Part shown: in pieces, positions 46,702-55,975 of the stretch | How positions within the stretch are numbered: position 1 is the stretch's first letter | Layout: each line of letters opens with the position of its first letter | Source of the DNA: Hymenobacter psychrotolerans DSM 18569 | GTDB lineage: Bacteria > Bacteroidota > Bacteroidia > Cytophagales > Hymenobacteraceae | DNA length: 64,000 nucleotides | Direction of reading: 5' to 3' | Assembly: GCF_900142395.1 (NCBI RefSeq) | Contig: NZ_FRAS01000012.1 | Coordinates: forward strand, 62,001 to 126,000 | Made by a program: the position numbers and the translations under genes | The notes under the pieces: model-generated | Databases searched by the model: none | What the model saw: only the letters and a program-made list of their open reading frames with translations | Told to the model about the DNA's origin: nothing

Positions 46702-47208
46702 TTAGCGACCAGTGGCTGGCGCGTACCAGCGCAGTAGTACTACCAACCCGATTACGGGCAGCGGCGATACGATAAAATCGATGAGGCGGCGGCCAAGCTG
46801 GTAGATCCAGGGAACGTCGCCGGCCAGGCGGCCGACAACCAGCAATACGGCACAGCACCCAAACACAGCCCCGTACAGCAGCAGTATCAGCCGCATGTGC
46901 CGGGCCGGCAGTAGCAGGCGCAGCAGCAGCAGGCACACGCCGGTGTAGAGAAGCGCGTACGTGAGGACAGCAGGCAGGCTACGTTTCGTGACTTCGCCGC
47001 TCACGCTTTGCTGAACAGCCGCCAGCTGATCAGTAAACCCTAGCATCGTTAGCACCTTCTGCCAGGCCTCGGTCAGTTCTGCAAACACTGCTTCATCATA
47101 AACTCCTGCCCAAAACAGAACCGCAACCAATACCAGAACCGCTATAGCGCGACTTGCATAGGTTCGGCGGGGCATGGTGCGAACGGGCGGCGTACTACTA
47201 CCTAGCAT
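46702..47208 (-). CDS. XrtX-associated membrane protein
   Basis: 168 aa from the ATG at 47208 (MLGSSTPP); an ATG at 47175 (MPRRTYASR) is an alternative. Four hydrophobic segments: AIAVLVLVAVLFWAGVY near the start, YALLYTGVCLLLLRLLL, LILLLYGAVFGCCAVLLVV and LPVIGLVVLLRWY at the end. It lies 10 bp after the exosortase gene and is predicted to be its inner-membrane partner. The assignment rests on this conserved pairing in Bacteroidota and on size and topology rather than on a motif. Confidence 0.75.
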   Translation of the reverse strand: MLGSSTPPVRTMPRRTYASRAIAVLVLVAVLFWAGVYDEAVFAELTEAWQKVLTMLGFTDQLAAVQQSVSGEVTKRSLPAVLTYALLYTGVCLLLLRLLLPARHMRLILLLYGAVFGCCAVLLVVGRLAGDVPWIYQLGRRLIDFIVSPLPVIGLVVLLRWYAPATGR

Positions 47209-47218
47209 AGCGCAACAA

Positions 47219-47761
47219 CTAACCCAGTACTGGCGCAGTGGAAACAGAGAGGCGTCTGGCCCAGAGCATCCAGAGCAGGAAAATGCAGCCGTATACTACA
47301 AAGGTGAACGTGTAGTGGTGGTTGAAATCGACGGACTGGTGCGCGTAGAAATGGTTGAGCGCCAACGCCCCTACCCGCACCACGTTCAGCGCATAAATGG
47401 CCAGAATACCCGCCGGAATAAACCACAGCTTACGCTGCACCGGCCCCGGGTAGGCCAGCACGAAGCCCGCAAACAGCACGTACAGCACCAATCCGTTGCA
47501 CGGGTTTCCGACAAACACCGCCATTTTTTGCTCCATCATCAGCAGTTGCGGATTGTCGGCGGCGAGACTGGCGGGGAAGCCCAGCAGTTGCAGCGCGGCA
47601 GTAGACACCTTGGCAATATTGATGGAGAGGAAGGTATCGAGCCGGTTGTCCTGGCGGAGCCATTGCTCGTAACCGAAGAACCAGACCAGATACAAACCGA
47701 CGGCCAGGAGCAGAAACCGCCGGAGCGGACGAGCGGACGAGGGAGAAGCAGCAACAGACAT
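47219..47761 (-). CDS. xrtX: Exosortase X (XrtX)
   Basis: 180 aa from the ATG at 47761 (MSVAASPSSARPL). Inner-membrane cysteine transpeptidase of the exosortase/archaeosortase family. The catalytic triad is visible: Cys in GNPCNGLVLY, Arg in NVVRVGALAL and His in DFNHHYTFTFVVYG. At least five membrane segments. It would cut and process the C-terminal tail of the PID-CTERM protein encoded just upstream. The three genes (substrate, exosortase, membrane partner) lie on one strand. Confidence 0.9.
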   Translation of the reverse strand: MSVAASPSSARPLRRFLLLAVGLYLVWFFGYEQWLRQDNRLDTFLSINIAKVSTAALQLLGFPASLAADNPQLLMMEQKMAVFVGNPCNGLVLYVLFAGFVLAYPGPVQRKLWFIPAGILAIYALNVVRVGALALNHFYAHQSVDFNHHYTFTFVVYGCIFLLWMLWARRLSVSTAPVLG

Positions 47762-47872
47762 AAAGCGAAAAATAGAGGTTTCTGGCGCAAATCGGCCGGC
47801 GCTCAACTTCAAACGGCCCCGCCAAAGAAAAGGCGGGGCCGCTTACAGTACGAGGTTTGAAGTAGGCCGGAC

Positions 47873-48082
47873 TTAACGGCGGCGCTTGTCACGGAGCTTT
47901 TTCAGGCCCAGCCCTACCCCGGCGGCAACCAGCAACGAAACCCCACCATCAATAGGCACAGCGGTGGGCTGCTGAGGATCGGGGTTGGGGCCACCCGAAC
48001 CGGGCCCCTGAGCCACCGCCAGACTGGTTGCCAGGAGCACCAGAGTAGCGGCGAAAAGGTGACGTACAAGAGAAGTCTTCAT
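47873..48082 (-). CDS. PID-CTERM sorting-signal protein, putative XrtX substrate
   Basis: 69 aa from the ATG at 48082 (MKTSLVRHLFAATL). N-terminal signal peptide ending near VAQG, a short Pro/Gly spacer (GPGSGGPNPDPQQP) and a C-terminal sorting signal: PIDGG, a hydrophobic helix (VSLLVAAGVGLGL) and a basic end (KKLRDKRRR). This is the tripartite signal recognised by exosortase X. The mature part has only about 25 residues, so it may be a tiny exported peptide. It lies 112 bp upstream of the xrtX start. Confidence 0.88.
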   Translation of the reverse strand: MKTSLVRHLFAATLVLLATSLAVAQGPGSGGPNPDPQQPTAVPIDGGVSLLVAAGVGLGLKKLRDKRRR

Positions 48083-48160
48083 AGACGAAAAAACAGATGG
48101 AAAGACAAAGAAAAGACCGGCACCGACAGCAGCGCCGGTCTTTTTCACTATATGTGGCGC

Positions 48161-51100
48161 TTACTCCACGGTTACGCGCTTGGTAACCGGGCCGCTGGCC
48201 GTTTCCAGCCGCAGAATGTAAACACCCTGGGCCAGGTGCTGCACCTCAAACTGGGCCTGCACGCCAGTGGCGGTAACCGGCAGCGTCCGCTCGGTCATTA
48301 CCTGACCAAGGCTGTTGAGCAGCGTCGCCTTCACCGATTTGCCTGCTACCAGCGCCGGTATGGTCAGCTGGAAGCTGTGGTGCGCGGGGTTCGGGAATAC
48401 GGCTACCTGGGCTGCCAGCAGGCCATTGTTGGTGCTCAGGGCCGTAGTGCCGCGGAATACCAGCGAGAAGCGCGTGCCGGACGTGGCAGCTCCCAGCGTG
48501 AACGTGTAGCTGGGCTGCTGGCTCAGGCTGTTCAGCGTGCCGGTCTGGGCATCGCGCAGCAGCACCTCGGCACCAGCGCCAAAGTTGAGGAGCTGAGCAG
48601 CTTGGAAGGTGTAGGTACCAGCCTGGGGCACCTGCAGCTTCAGCGGCACCACTACTTCAGCGCCCGTGAGCGGCGCCAGGCCGTTGATGCTCATTTCCTC
48701 GGAACCGGCTACGGTAGAGAGGTTGGCAGACGTGTTGCGCAGCTTGTAGGCATCGTAGCGGTCATCAATGCTGGCCGTAGCGCCCTGCTCGAAATACACG
48801 TAGGTATCATCCAGCGAGGTGCCGGCGGTGGTGCGCACGGCCAGCTGGAGCAGCGGCCGGGTTTCAGGCCCCCGGTTGAAGCTTACCTGCTGCCCGAAGG
48901 ACGTCACGCGGTTGGCGTTGGTCAGGGTCAGCGTAGGCGTAGCGCCGGCGGTGCTGGTCCGCACGAAGAAGCCCTGCGACGAGGCCACCAGCGGGTTGCC
49001 GCCGATGCCGTTCTGGTAGCTGCGGTAGCTGGTACCGTACTGGCTGGGGCTCTGGTGCACATAGATAGCACCGTTCAGGCCGGCCGGAACACTCACCGTG
49101 CTCCAGTCGAGCGGCGACGGATAGGGGTTGCCTACCAGATGCCAGCCGGCATCGGCCTGCGGACCACGGGCCAACGGACCCGTGCTGATGCTGCCGTTGT
49201 TGAGGTTGCCCACAAAATCGACCAGTGCCGAAGCTGCAATGTTCACGGTGTAGCCACGGCCCACAGCCATAGGCTCACCGGTAGAGTTCGGCGACACCCA
49301 GCCTTTGTCGAAGTTCGACAGGCCAGCGCCCTGGTTGGTGGCCACGCGAGCCTGCTCGTAGCCGAACACCGTGGGGAACGGCGTAACGGCCAAAGGCGTG
49401 AGGCTGGTGTTGTAGGTGGCGTTTGCTACCGGCGAGAAGCCGGCTGTCGTCAGGTCAGCAACGGTAGTGCTTTGCACCGGCGACGAGTAGTGGCGGTACC
49501 CCAGGCCGCTGTTCAGGCTTGGGTCGATGTAGCGTTGCACAGTGGCCGTGCCATTGACTACGCCACCTGTGTTGTCGACCAGTGCAGTGCCGGCGGCGCT
49601 GGAAAGCAGCGTCAGGCCGTTGCTGTTCAGCGTGAGGTTGCCGCTGGTGAGGCGCACTACTTCAGCCACGCTCAGCGGCTGGCTCAGGCTCAGGCCGCTA
49701 GCATTGTTCACCGTGAGGTTGCGGACACGAGCGGGCAGGCCGGGGCCGGAGCTTTGCGGCACCGTACCGTTGTACACATAGTTGGCATCATTGCTGAACG
49801 TGCGGGAGCCCGTCACCTGCACAGCGCCTGTGCCACCCGTGGCCGCAATACCGGCCGCGTCGCAGATGCGCAGTTCAGCCCCGGCCTGCAGCACGAAGCT
49901 ACCCGGCCCATTGATGGGCTGGCAGTTTTGGGCCAGCGCACCGCCGGTCTGTACCGTAAGGGTGCCGTTCACTGTCAAGACACCGGTGAGAGTGGCAATG
50001 CCCGTGCCTGTGATGGTCACGTTGTTATAGGTACCCTGCACGTTCTGGGCGCTGCTCACCGTCAGATCCTGCGGGGCGGCAGCCAGCGTCGTGAAGGAAG
50101 TCGTAGCGGCCGAAGACGTCAGGCCGCCGGCGCAGTTGCTTACCACGACTACGCTATAGAGCGTGCCGGGCGTCAGACCCGTCAGGGCCACCGGCGAAGT
50201 CGTCGGGTTGGGGCTGATAGTCTGCGGCGGAACGCCCTGCGTGGTATACGTTACGGTGTAGCTGGAAGCCGACGCCGAGGTGTTGAACGCCAGGTTTGCC
50301 GAAGTGCTGGTAATAGCGTTGACGTTCAGGTTGGTCGGCGCATTGCAGACCGGAGCCGCAGGCGTAGTCACACAGATGGTGAAGTCGCCGGAGCCAGCCC
50401 CTGTGGAGTATTCAAATACCCGCACGTAGTATGTAGCACCGACGGTTAAACTGTTGGCGGTAATGGTTTCCGTGCCGCCGTCGCCGCTGTTGTCCTGGCA
50501 GGAACCAATGTTGACGCCAGGGCAGGCGCCGGAGCGTAGGTTCACTACCGCATCGAAGCTGGAGCTGCCCACTACTCTAATCGTGTGGCTGGTGTTCGTC
50601 GCCACGAAGGAGTACCACACATCATCATCGGCCGTGCCCACACAGGTACCCGCTGCCGTAGAGGCTGTGCCACCCGTTGTCGTGCCGCTGACAGCAGAAC
50701 AAGCGGCCCCTGCCGCGCCCGGAGTCAGGGCAATGGCATCAGCGCACTCGTCATTAACAGGCGGCAGAGCCAGCGTGGTGAACGTGATGGCCGGCGCAGA
50801 AGTAGCCGTCTGGCCGTCGGCGCAGGTACCCGTCACGGTCACGCTATACTGCGTGCTTGGCGTCAGGCCCGTCAGCGCAATCGGCGAAGCCGCGCCCGTG
50901 GCCGTGATGGGGCTGCCTGTGGTAGGCGTAGCCGTCACGGTGTAGCTGGTGTTGCCGTTACCGGCCGTGAATGTCACGTTAGCCGAAGTGGTGCTGATGG
51001 TATTGGTGGCTACCACCGAAGGGGCCGCGCAGGCCGCCGGTTCTGTGATGCAGATGGTAAAACCGCCGTTAGCCGTGGTGGTAGGAGCCGTGGACGAGTA

Positions 51101-52507
51101 GCTGTAGACCCGCACCAGATAGGTTTGCCCCACCGTCAGGCCCGTGGCCGCAATGGTTTCCGTGCCGCCGCTGGCGGTGTTGTCACGGCAAGCCCCCACA
51201 CTCGTGCCGGGGCAGGCGCCGGAGCGCAAATTGACTACGGCATCAAAGCTGGCGTTGCCGACCACCGTGATGGTATGGCTTGTGTTGGTGGCCACAAACG
51301 AGTACCACACATCATCATCGGCCGTGCCGGCGCAGGTGCCTGCCGCCGTGGAAGCCGTGCCCCCGATGGTCGAGCCGGTAACCGGCGTGCACGTCACCGC
51401 GGAGGTCAGGCTGATGGCGTTGGCGCAGTCGTCGTTGGCGGGCGGTGGGCTCAGCGTCGTGAAGGACGTCGTCAGGGCCGACGAGGTCAGGCCGCCGGCG
51501 CAGTTGCTGACAATGCTCACCGCATACGTCGTGCCGGGCGTCAGGCCGGTCAGCGCCACGGGCGAAGCCGTGGGAGCGGGCGTAACGGTGGTGGCCGTGC
51601 CGCCGGCCGGCGTGTAGGTCACGGTGTAGCTCGTGGCCGAGGCCGAGGCCGTGAACGTTACGTTGGCCGACGTGCTCGTCACCGTGTTCGTGCCCGCCGC
51701 CGTCGGGGCCGCGCAGGAAGGCGGCGTGAAGGTGTAGGTTTGTCCGGCAGCAGGTTTGGTACTGATAGACGTCGTTTCGGTAGTAGAGCTGGTTGTAGCA
51801 GCGGCACTAAGGTTGTTCAGGGATAAAAACTGACCTGAGCTGACACCTGACAAGCCAACAGAAGCGGAGCCAGATGCTACTGCGGCCGACTCGGGCTGGT
51901 AGACAAACTGCACTACGTTGGTACCTTCATACAGCTTTACCTGAAACGATACGACTGGGCTCGTGGAGTTCCAGTTCCACTCCCAGTTTTTCCATTCAAA
52001 AGTAAAAATCCGGTTAGGAGCAGAACCAGTAGTACTGTAATTAGCCCTGCTGCTGTTCGTTACTCCCCCCACGGTGGCTTTGCCATCTAAGTCGTCCCAG
52101 AGCGGAGCTACCAGAGGACGGCTGGTGGTCCCCACGGTACTTAGATTATTTGTGGTTTGGGCGGAGGTACCGGCAGTATTGAATGACAAAAAACCGTTAG
52201 CCGATGCCTTTACCTGTGTGTAAGTAACGCCATCAAATACGAAGCTAAAGCCAATGGGCAGCGCACCTGAAATCCCGCTGTCTGATTGCACACTAGGCTC
52301 ATTGACGGCGCCTGTTGTGCCCTCAATGGTGGAGTAAGTGCCTGCCGATTGAGCAAACGTGTATGCTGACACTTGTGCCCAGGCCCCGGTAGCGGCGGCC
52401 AGCCACAAGCCCAGCAACAGCAGGAGCCGGGTGGCCCATGGCCTAGTGGGTGTTAATCCGGGCCACCGGGTGGTGGTGTGCCCGTCAAAAAGTAGAGGTG
52501 TGTGCAT
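48161..52507 (-). CDS. Giant T9SS-exported surface protein with FN3 and PPC-like repeats
   Basis: 1448 aa. Signal peptide after a long N-region (LLLLLGLWLAAATGAWAQ). An N-terminal beta domain (about 45-265; YTFAQSAGTYSTIEG, IGFSFVFDGVTYTQVKASANG) is followed by FN3 modules with the recurring SPVALTGLTPGT and SYTVTYT segments. These alternate with two near-identical blocks around NDDCANAISL and DDVWYSFVATNTSHTI. A middle beta-rich region comes next, and the C-terminal type A sorting domain has VAVFPNPAHHSFQLTI, LLNSLGQVM and YILRLETASGPVTKRVTVE (separate segments). Expected on the cell surface or released. No catalytic domain is seen; adhesion or matrix role is inferred. No gene lies in the AT-rich gap 52508-52829. 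Confidence 0.88.
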   Translation of the reverse strand: MHTPLLFDGHTTTRWPGLTPTRPWATRLLLLLGLWLAAATGAWAQVSAYTFAQSAGTYSTIEGTTGAVNEPSVQSDSGISGALPIGFSFVFDGVTYTQVKASANGFLSFNTAGTSAQTTNNLSTVGTTSRPLVAPLWDDLDGKATVGGVTNSSRANYSTTGSAPNRIFTFEWKNWEWNWNSTSPVVSFQVKLYEGTNVVQFVYQPESAAVASGSASVGLSGVSSGQFLSLNNLSAAATTSSTTETTSISTKPAAGQTYTFTPPSCAAPTAAGTNTVTSTSANVTFTASASATSYTVTYTPAGGTATTVTPAPTASPVALTGLTPGTTYAVSIVSNCAGGLTSSALTTSFTTLSPPPANDDCANAISLTSAVTCTPVTGSTIGGTASTAAGTCAGTADDDVWYSFVATNTSHTITVVGNASFDAVVNLRSGACPGTSVGACRDNTASGGTETIAATGLTVGQTYLVRVYSYSSTAPTTTANGGFTICITEPAACAAPSVVATNTISTTSANVTFTAGNGNTSYTVTATPTTGSPITATGAASPIALTGLTPSTQYSVTVTGTCADGQTATSAPAITFTTLALPPVNDECADAIALTPGAAGAACSAVSGTTTGGTASTAAGTCVGTADDDVWYSFVATNTSHTIRVVGSSSFDAVVNLRSGACPGVNIGSCQDNSGDGGTETITANSLTVGATYYVRVFEYSTGAGSGDFTICVTTPAAPVCNAPTNLNVNAITSTSANLAFNTSASASSYTVTYTTQGVPPQTISPNPTTSPVALTGLTPGTLYSVVVVSNCAGGLTSSAATTSFTTLAAAPQDLTVSSAQNVQGTYNNVTITGTGIATLTGVLTVNGTLTVQTGGALAQNCQPINGPGSFVLQAGAELRICDAAGIAATGGTGAVQVTGSRTFSNDANYVYNGTVPQSSGPGLPARVRNLTVNNASGLSLSQPLSVAEVVRLTSGNLTLNSNGLTLLSSAAGTALVDNTGGVVNGTATVQRYIDPSLNSGLGYRHYSSPVQSTTVADLTTAGFSPVANATYNTSLTPLAVTPFPTVFGYEQARVATNQGAGLSNFDKGWVSPNSTGEPMAVGRGYTVNIAASALVDFVGNLNNGSISTGPLARGPQADAGWHLVGNPYPSPLDWSTVSVPAGLNGAIYVHQSPSQYGTSYRSYQNGIGGNPLVASSQGFFVRTSTAGATPTLTLTNANRVTSFGQQVSFNRGPETRPLLQLAVRTTAGTSLDDTYVYFEQGATASIDDRYDAYKLRNTSANLSTVAGSEEMSINGLAPLTGAEVVVPLKLQVPQAGTYTFQAAQLLNFGAGAEVLLRDAQTGTLNSLSQQPSYTFTLGAATSGTRFSLVFRGTTALSTNNGLLAAQVAVFPNPAHHSFQLTIPALVAGKSVKATLLNSLGQVMTERTLPVTATGVQAQFEVQHLAQGVYILRLETASGPVTKRVTVE

Positions 52508-52829
52508 GTAGTGGGGGTAAAAGGTTAAAAAAAAAGCACGAACCCGCCCTACTCTATAAGGAAAGGGTAGCGGCGAAAAGGGAGAATATCTTATTGGGTT
52601 TACCTATTTGAACATTTACTTATTCAATAGCAAGTATATAATGATAAATAAATTATACTTTCATTTTATGCATAACCAGATAAACCGGGAATAATACTAA
52701 TGCACATCTTACAACAATATGAATTTCATTATATACAGGCATTGCAGCCTGAACTATCCCTCCCGAGGTACAATTCGCCCGTATACTCCCCGCTTTTTCT
52801 ACCTTTAACCTTACTCTTCTCTCCCGCGT

Positions 52830-53819
52830 ATGATGCCGTCTTCTTCGTCTGAGCAGTCTGTTCCCGATTACCAGCAGAAAATAAAGCAGGTATTCGCGGA
52901 GGTCGGCAAGGTGGTCGTGGGCCAGCAGTACATGGTTGGGCGGCTGCTGATTGGCTTGTTTACGGGCGGCCATATTCTGCTGGAAGGGGTACCGGGCCTG
53001 GCCAAAACCCTTACCATCAGCACACTGTCCAAGGTGCTGCATCTGCACTTTCAGCGCGTGCAGTTCACGCCCGACCTGCTGCCTTCCGACTTAGTGGGCA
53101 CCATGATTTACAACCAGAATCAGTCGGTATTCGAAGTAAAGAAGGGGCCCATTTTCGCCAACCTGGTGCTGGCCGACGAGGTGAACCGCTCCCCGGCCAA
53201 AGTGCAGAGTGCGCTGCTGGAAGCCATGCAGGAAAAACAGGTCACCATCGGCGAAACCACATACCCGCTGGACCTGCCGTTTCTGGTGCTGGCCACGCAA
53301 AACCCGGTAGAGCAGGAAGGCACCTACCCGCTGCCCGAGGCGCAGGTAGACCGGTTTATGATGAAGGTATTCGTCGATTACCTCAAGAAAACCGACGAGC
53401 TGGAGGTGATGCGCCGCATGGCTAATATGAGCTACGTGGGCGAAGTCAGCCCTATCCTGACCAAAGAGGACATTTTCGGTATCCGCAACCAGATCAATCA
53501 GGTGCAGATTTCCGAAACGCTGGAGAAGTACATTATTGAGCTGGTGTTTGCCACGCGCCGCCCCGCCGACTACGACCTGCCCGAGTTTCAGCAATACGTG
53601 CAGTTTGGCGTGAGCCCGCGCGCCAGCATTGCGCTGCACCGGGCGGCCAAAGCCGTGGCGTACTTTGATGAGCGGGACTACGTGTTGCCCGAAGACATCA
53701 AGGATGTGGCCGGCGACGTGCTCAACCACCGCATTCTGCTCACCTATGAAGCCGAAGCCGACGGCATCCGCACCCAGGACCTGATTGACGCCATCCTCCG
53801 CAAGGTGCCCATCAGCTAG
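52830..53819 (+). CDS. MoxR-family AAA+ ATPase
   Basis: 329 aa. Chaperone-like ATPase that activates partner proteins, often with VWA-domain proteins. Walker A GVPGLAKT, Walker B LVLADEVNRSP, the sensor LATQNPVEQEGTYPLPEAQVDRF (given in part) and a C-terminal lid (PRASIALHRAAKAVAYF, LPEDIKDVAGDVLNHRI). Length normal. ATG at 52830. The usual DUF58/VWA partners are not next to it; the following genes are on the other strand. Confidence 0.93.
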   Translation: MMPSSSSEQSVPDYQQKIKQVFAEVGKVVVGQQYMVGRLLIGLFTGGHILLEGVPGLAKTLTISTLSKVLHLHFQRVQFTPDLLPSDLVGTMIYNQNQSVFEVKKGPIFANLVLADEVNRSPAKVQSALLEAMQEKQVTIGETTYPLDLPFLVLATQNPVEQEGTYPLPEAQVDRFMMKVFVDYLKKTDELEVMRRMANMSYVGEVSPILTKEDIFGIRNQINQVQISETLEKYIIELVFATRRPADYDLPEFQQYVQFGVSPRASIALHRAAKAVAYFDERDYVLPEDIKDVAGDVLNHRILLTYEAEADGIRTQDLIDAILRKVPIS

Positions 53820-53860
53820 CGAACCTCTACGCCCGCTCTTCGGCGCCGGTAGCCCAGGCG

Positions 53861-54124
53861 CTACTGTATGGGCAGCAGGCCGCCGGAGCCGCTATGCTGA
53901 GCCGTATGGTATGGCCAGACGCTGTTCTGCACCGATTGTACGGGCACTATGGGTACGCCCTGCCGGGTAGTAGTGGGGCCCGCGCTGGACTGCACCGCCA
54001 GCCGGCCAATAATCAGTAATACAAATAGCACCGTGTAAACAACCCAGCCCCAGTCCTTTGGCTCAGTCGGGGTAGCCTCGCTACTCTGTCGGGCAGGGGT
54101 TTCAGGCGGTGTGGTAGTCATCAT
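53861..54124 (-). CDS. Small single-helix membrane protein, unknown
   Basis: 87 aa from the ATG at 54124 (an upstream frame to 54208 is less likely). Thr/Pro/Glu-rich N-terminus (MTTTPPETPARQSSEATPTEP), one membrane segment (GWVVYTVLFVLLIIGRLAV) and a Gln/Ser/Val-rich tail. It is convergent with moxR with a 41-bp gap. Function unknown. Confidence 0.55.
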   Translation of the reverse strand: MMTTTPPETPARQSSEATPTEPKDWGWVVYTVLFVLLIIGRLAVQSSAGPTTTRQGVPIVPVQSVQNSVWPYHTAQHSGSGGLLPIQ

Positions 54125-54326
54125 GGCAACGGACGTAAGAAGTAAAAACAGCTGAAGACACTTCAGCCTTTTCAAGCAACCGGGCAGGCCCGCCTGCCAC
54201 GGGACCACGCATGGTGGCGGAACAGCATTTGCCCAGACAGAGCCCTACCTAAAAAGGCTGCTACTGAACAAAATTATATTCCCAGAATATTCGAGCTCAT
54301 GGGCTTTCCCGTCTGCTCACCGCCCG

Positions 54327-55154
54327 CTAGAAATCTGGCTGGGCAGCCGCTTTGCTCCGGCGCGGGCTAAACAGGTGGCGCACCTGCTGCGTGAGGTGCA
54401 CAAGCCGCTTGCGGAAGCTGCGGCCTTTCTCTGCCCTTCGGTGTGTGGCAGTCCGGTACTCAGTCCGTCGCTCTCGGGCTGCGCCATCTGGCCGGAATGT
54501 GCCGGCAGTAGCGGCCTTACCAGCCACCATATTGCTGGCGGCAGGATCTGACACTATCTGTGGCGCCGCTCCAACTACCAATGTGCGCTGCGAGTCTGCT
54601 GCAACTGCTTCCTGCGCTACATCTGCCGACATAGTATCGGGAGCCACCACTTCGGGTGCAGCCACCGGGGTAAGGTCAGGTGCTGGAGTCTGTTGTGCTA
54701 TGGCTGTCGAGACTTCTGCTGATGGCGCTGGTGCGGTGCTTTGAGGCGGAACAGCCGGCCGGCTGGCAACTACTGGGCCTTTGCCTGCAGAAACTAATGA
54801 ACGGGTTGGCTGCTGGCGGCGCAACGCCACATCTGGCGCATCCGGAGCAAGAGCAAGTGCCGGAGCACGTTGCAAAGTAGCCGCACGTGGAGCTTTGGCC
54901 GAGACAACAGACTGCTCTGTTTTATGAGCAGATGGGGCCACATCCTCCCGAGGCAGCAGCCAGCCTACCCCCACTCCCACCAGGCCCGCCAGCGGCAGCA
55001 GCAGTTTGTAGGGCACTGCCCGGGGCACCTTCGGCATAGCCGCAAGCTGCCCTTCCACCCCGGCCCAGATGTGGCTGGCGGGTGTCAGGTCGAAGTCACT
55101 GAACGTTTCGCGCAGTGACTGGTCCAGCAGCTCATCTTCGGGGTCCTGAATCAT
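54327..55154 (-). CDS. Putative membrane anti-sigma factor
   Basis: 275 aa. Acidic N-terminal cytosolic domain (DPEDELLDQSLRETFSDFDL, ASHIWAGVEGQLAAMP), one membrane helix (YKLLLPLAGLVGVGVGWLL, about 48-66), then a long Ala/Pro/Val-rich periplasmic region of low complexity and a basic C-terminus (RAEKGRSFRKRLVHLTQQ). It overlaps the ECF sigma gene by 4 bp, the typical sigma/anti-sigma pairing. Envelope-stress signalling is inferred. Confidence 0.75.
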   Translation of the reverse strand: MIQDPEDELLDQSLRETFSDFDLTPASHIWAGVEGQLAAMPKVPRAVPYKLLLPLAGLVGVGVGWLLPREDVAPSAHKTEQSVVSAKAPRAATLQRAPALALAPDAPDVALRRQQPTRSLVSAGKGPVVASRPAVPPQSTAPAPSAEVSTAIAQQTPAPDLTPVAAPEVVAPDTMSADVAQEAVAADSQRTLVVGAAPQIVSDPAASNMVAGKAATAGTFRPDGAARERRTEYRTATHRRAEKGRSFRKRLVHLTQQVRHLFSPRRSKAAAQPDF

Positions 55155-55711
55155 AGTCGGATGTAGTTGTTCTGCTGCTGGTAGAGGTGCAGCAGCTGTT
55201 TGCGGGCCTTGCTAAGCTGGGCCTTGGAGGTACTCTCCTTAATGCCCAGCAGCTCACTTATTTCACTATGAGAATACCCATCCACGGCGTACAGCAGCAG
55301 CACTACCTTGCAGCCTTCCGGTAGTTGCTCAATCAGACTGAGCACTTCCCGCACGTTCAGCTGGTCGAGGGCCGACGCCGACACGGCCGGCACGAAGTCC
55401 TGCGTATCCGGGAACTCCACCTGGCTCTGGCGGCGCAGCTTGCCGCTTTGCCAGTGGTTGATGGCCGTCGTGACGACGATACGCCGGATCCAGCCTTCGA
55501 GCGAGCCTTCCGAGCGGAACTCGCCCAACCGGATAAATACCTTCACGAAAGCGTCCTGCAGAATGTCTTCGGCCTCGGGCAGCGTGTAGGCGTACCGCCG
55601 CGCTACGCCCAGCATACGCCCGGCATAGCGGGCATACAGGGCACGCTGCGCCGCCGGTTCGCGGCGCAGGCACTGAGCCAGCAGAGCTTCGAGGTCGGAA
55701 GAAACCGGCAT
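55151..55711 (-). CDS. ECF-type RNA polymerase sigma factor
   Basis: 186 aa from the ATG at 55711 (MPVSSDLEALL). Region 2 for -10 recognition: ALYARYAGRMLGVARRYAY, PEAEDILQDAFVKVFIRL and GWIRRIVVTTAINHWQS. Region 4 HTH: LIEQLPEGCKVVLLLYAVDG, then SHSEISELLGIKESTSKAQLSKARKQL (given in parts). Length and both regions are complete. Probably held by the membrane anti-sigma factor encoded with a 4-bp overlap downstream. Confidence 0.93.
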   Translation of the reverse strand: MPVSSDLEALLAQCLRREPAAQRALYARYAGRMLGVARRYAYTLPEAEDILQDAFVKVFIRLGEFRSEGSLEGWIRRIVVTTAINHWQSGKLRRQSQVEFPDTQDFVPAVSASALDQLNVREVLSLIEQLPEGCKVVLLLYAVDGYSHSEISELLGIKESTSKAQLSKARKQLLHLYQQQNNYIRL

Positions 55712-55945
55712 ACGCAAGCGTGTTTCTCTCGGTGATTGTGAAGGGGAGACAAGACAAGCCGCAAAAAAGCTGCTGCGCAACGCCACTGACGACAGCACCA
55801 CACTTATGCGAAGAGCAATATATCTGATTTACAATCTATAGCAACCTAAAAAATTGTCATCTTCCTGTACAGCAGCGGCTGCCTGGTGGGTGATATGCGG
55901 CGGGCGGCATCGGGTTTTTCGGCGGCTCCGAGTAGCAGGAGTTGT

Positions 55946-55953
55946 TAGCTTTG
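55946..55953 (+). promoter_or_regulatory. -7 box upstream of the SAM methyltransferase gene
   Basis: TAGCTTTG, a perfect TAnnTTTG match, 22 bp before the GTG start at 55976. No clear -33 TTG at the usual distance. Confidence 0.55.
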
Positions 55954-55975
55954 CGGCTTCCTCAGCCGTTTCTCT

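Noticed and set aside
48059..50449. 796-aa open frame antisense to the T9SS cargo gene
   Set aside because: Arises from repetitive Thr/Ala/Gly codons of the real gene and reads as low-complexity Arg/His/Val.
52653..53048. 131-aa minus-strand frame before moxR
   Set aside because: It overlaps the moxR 5' end and an AT-rich promoter region, with no domain and no conserved pattern.
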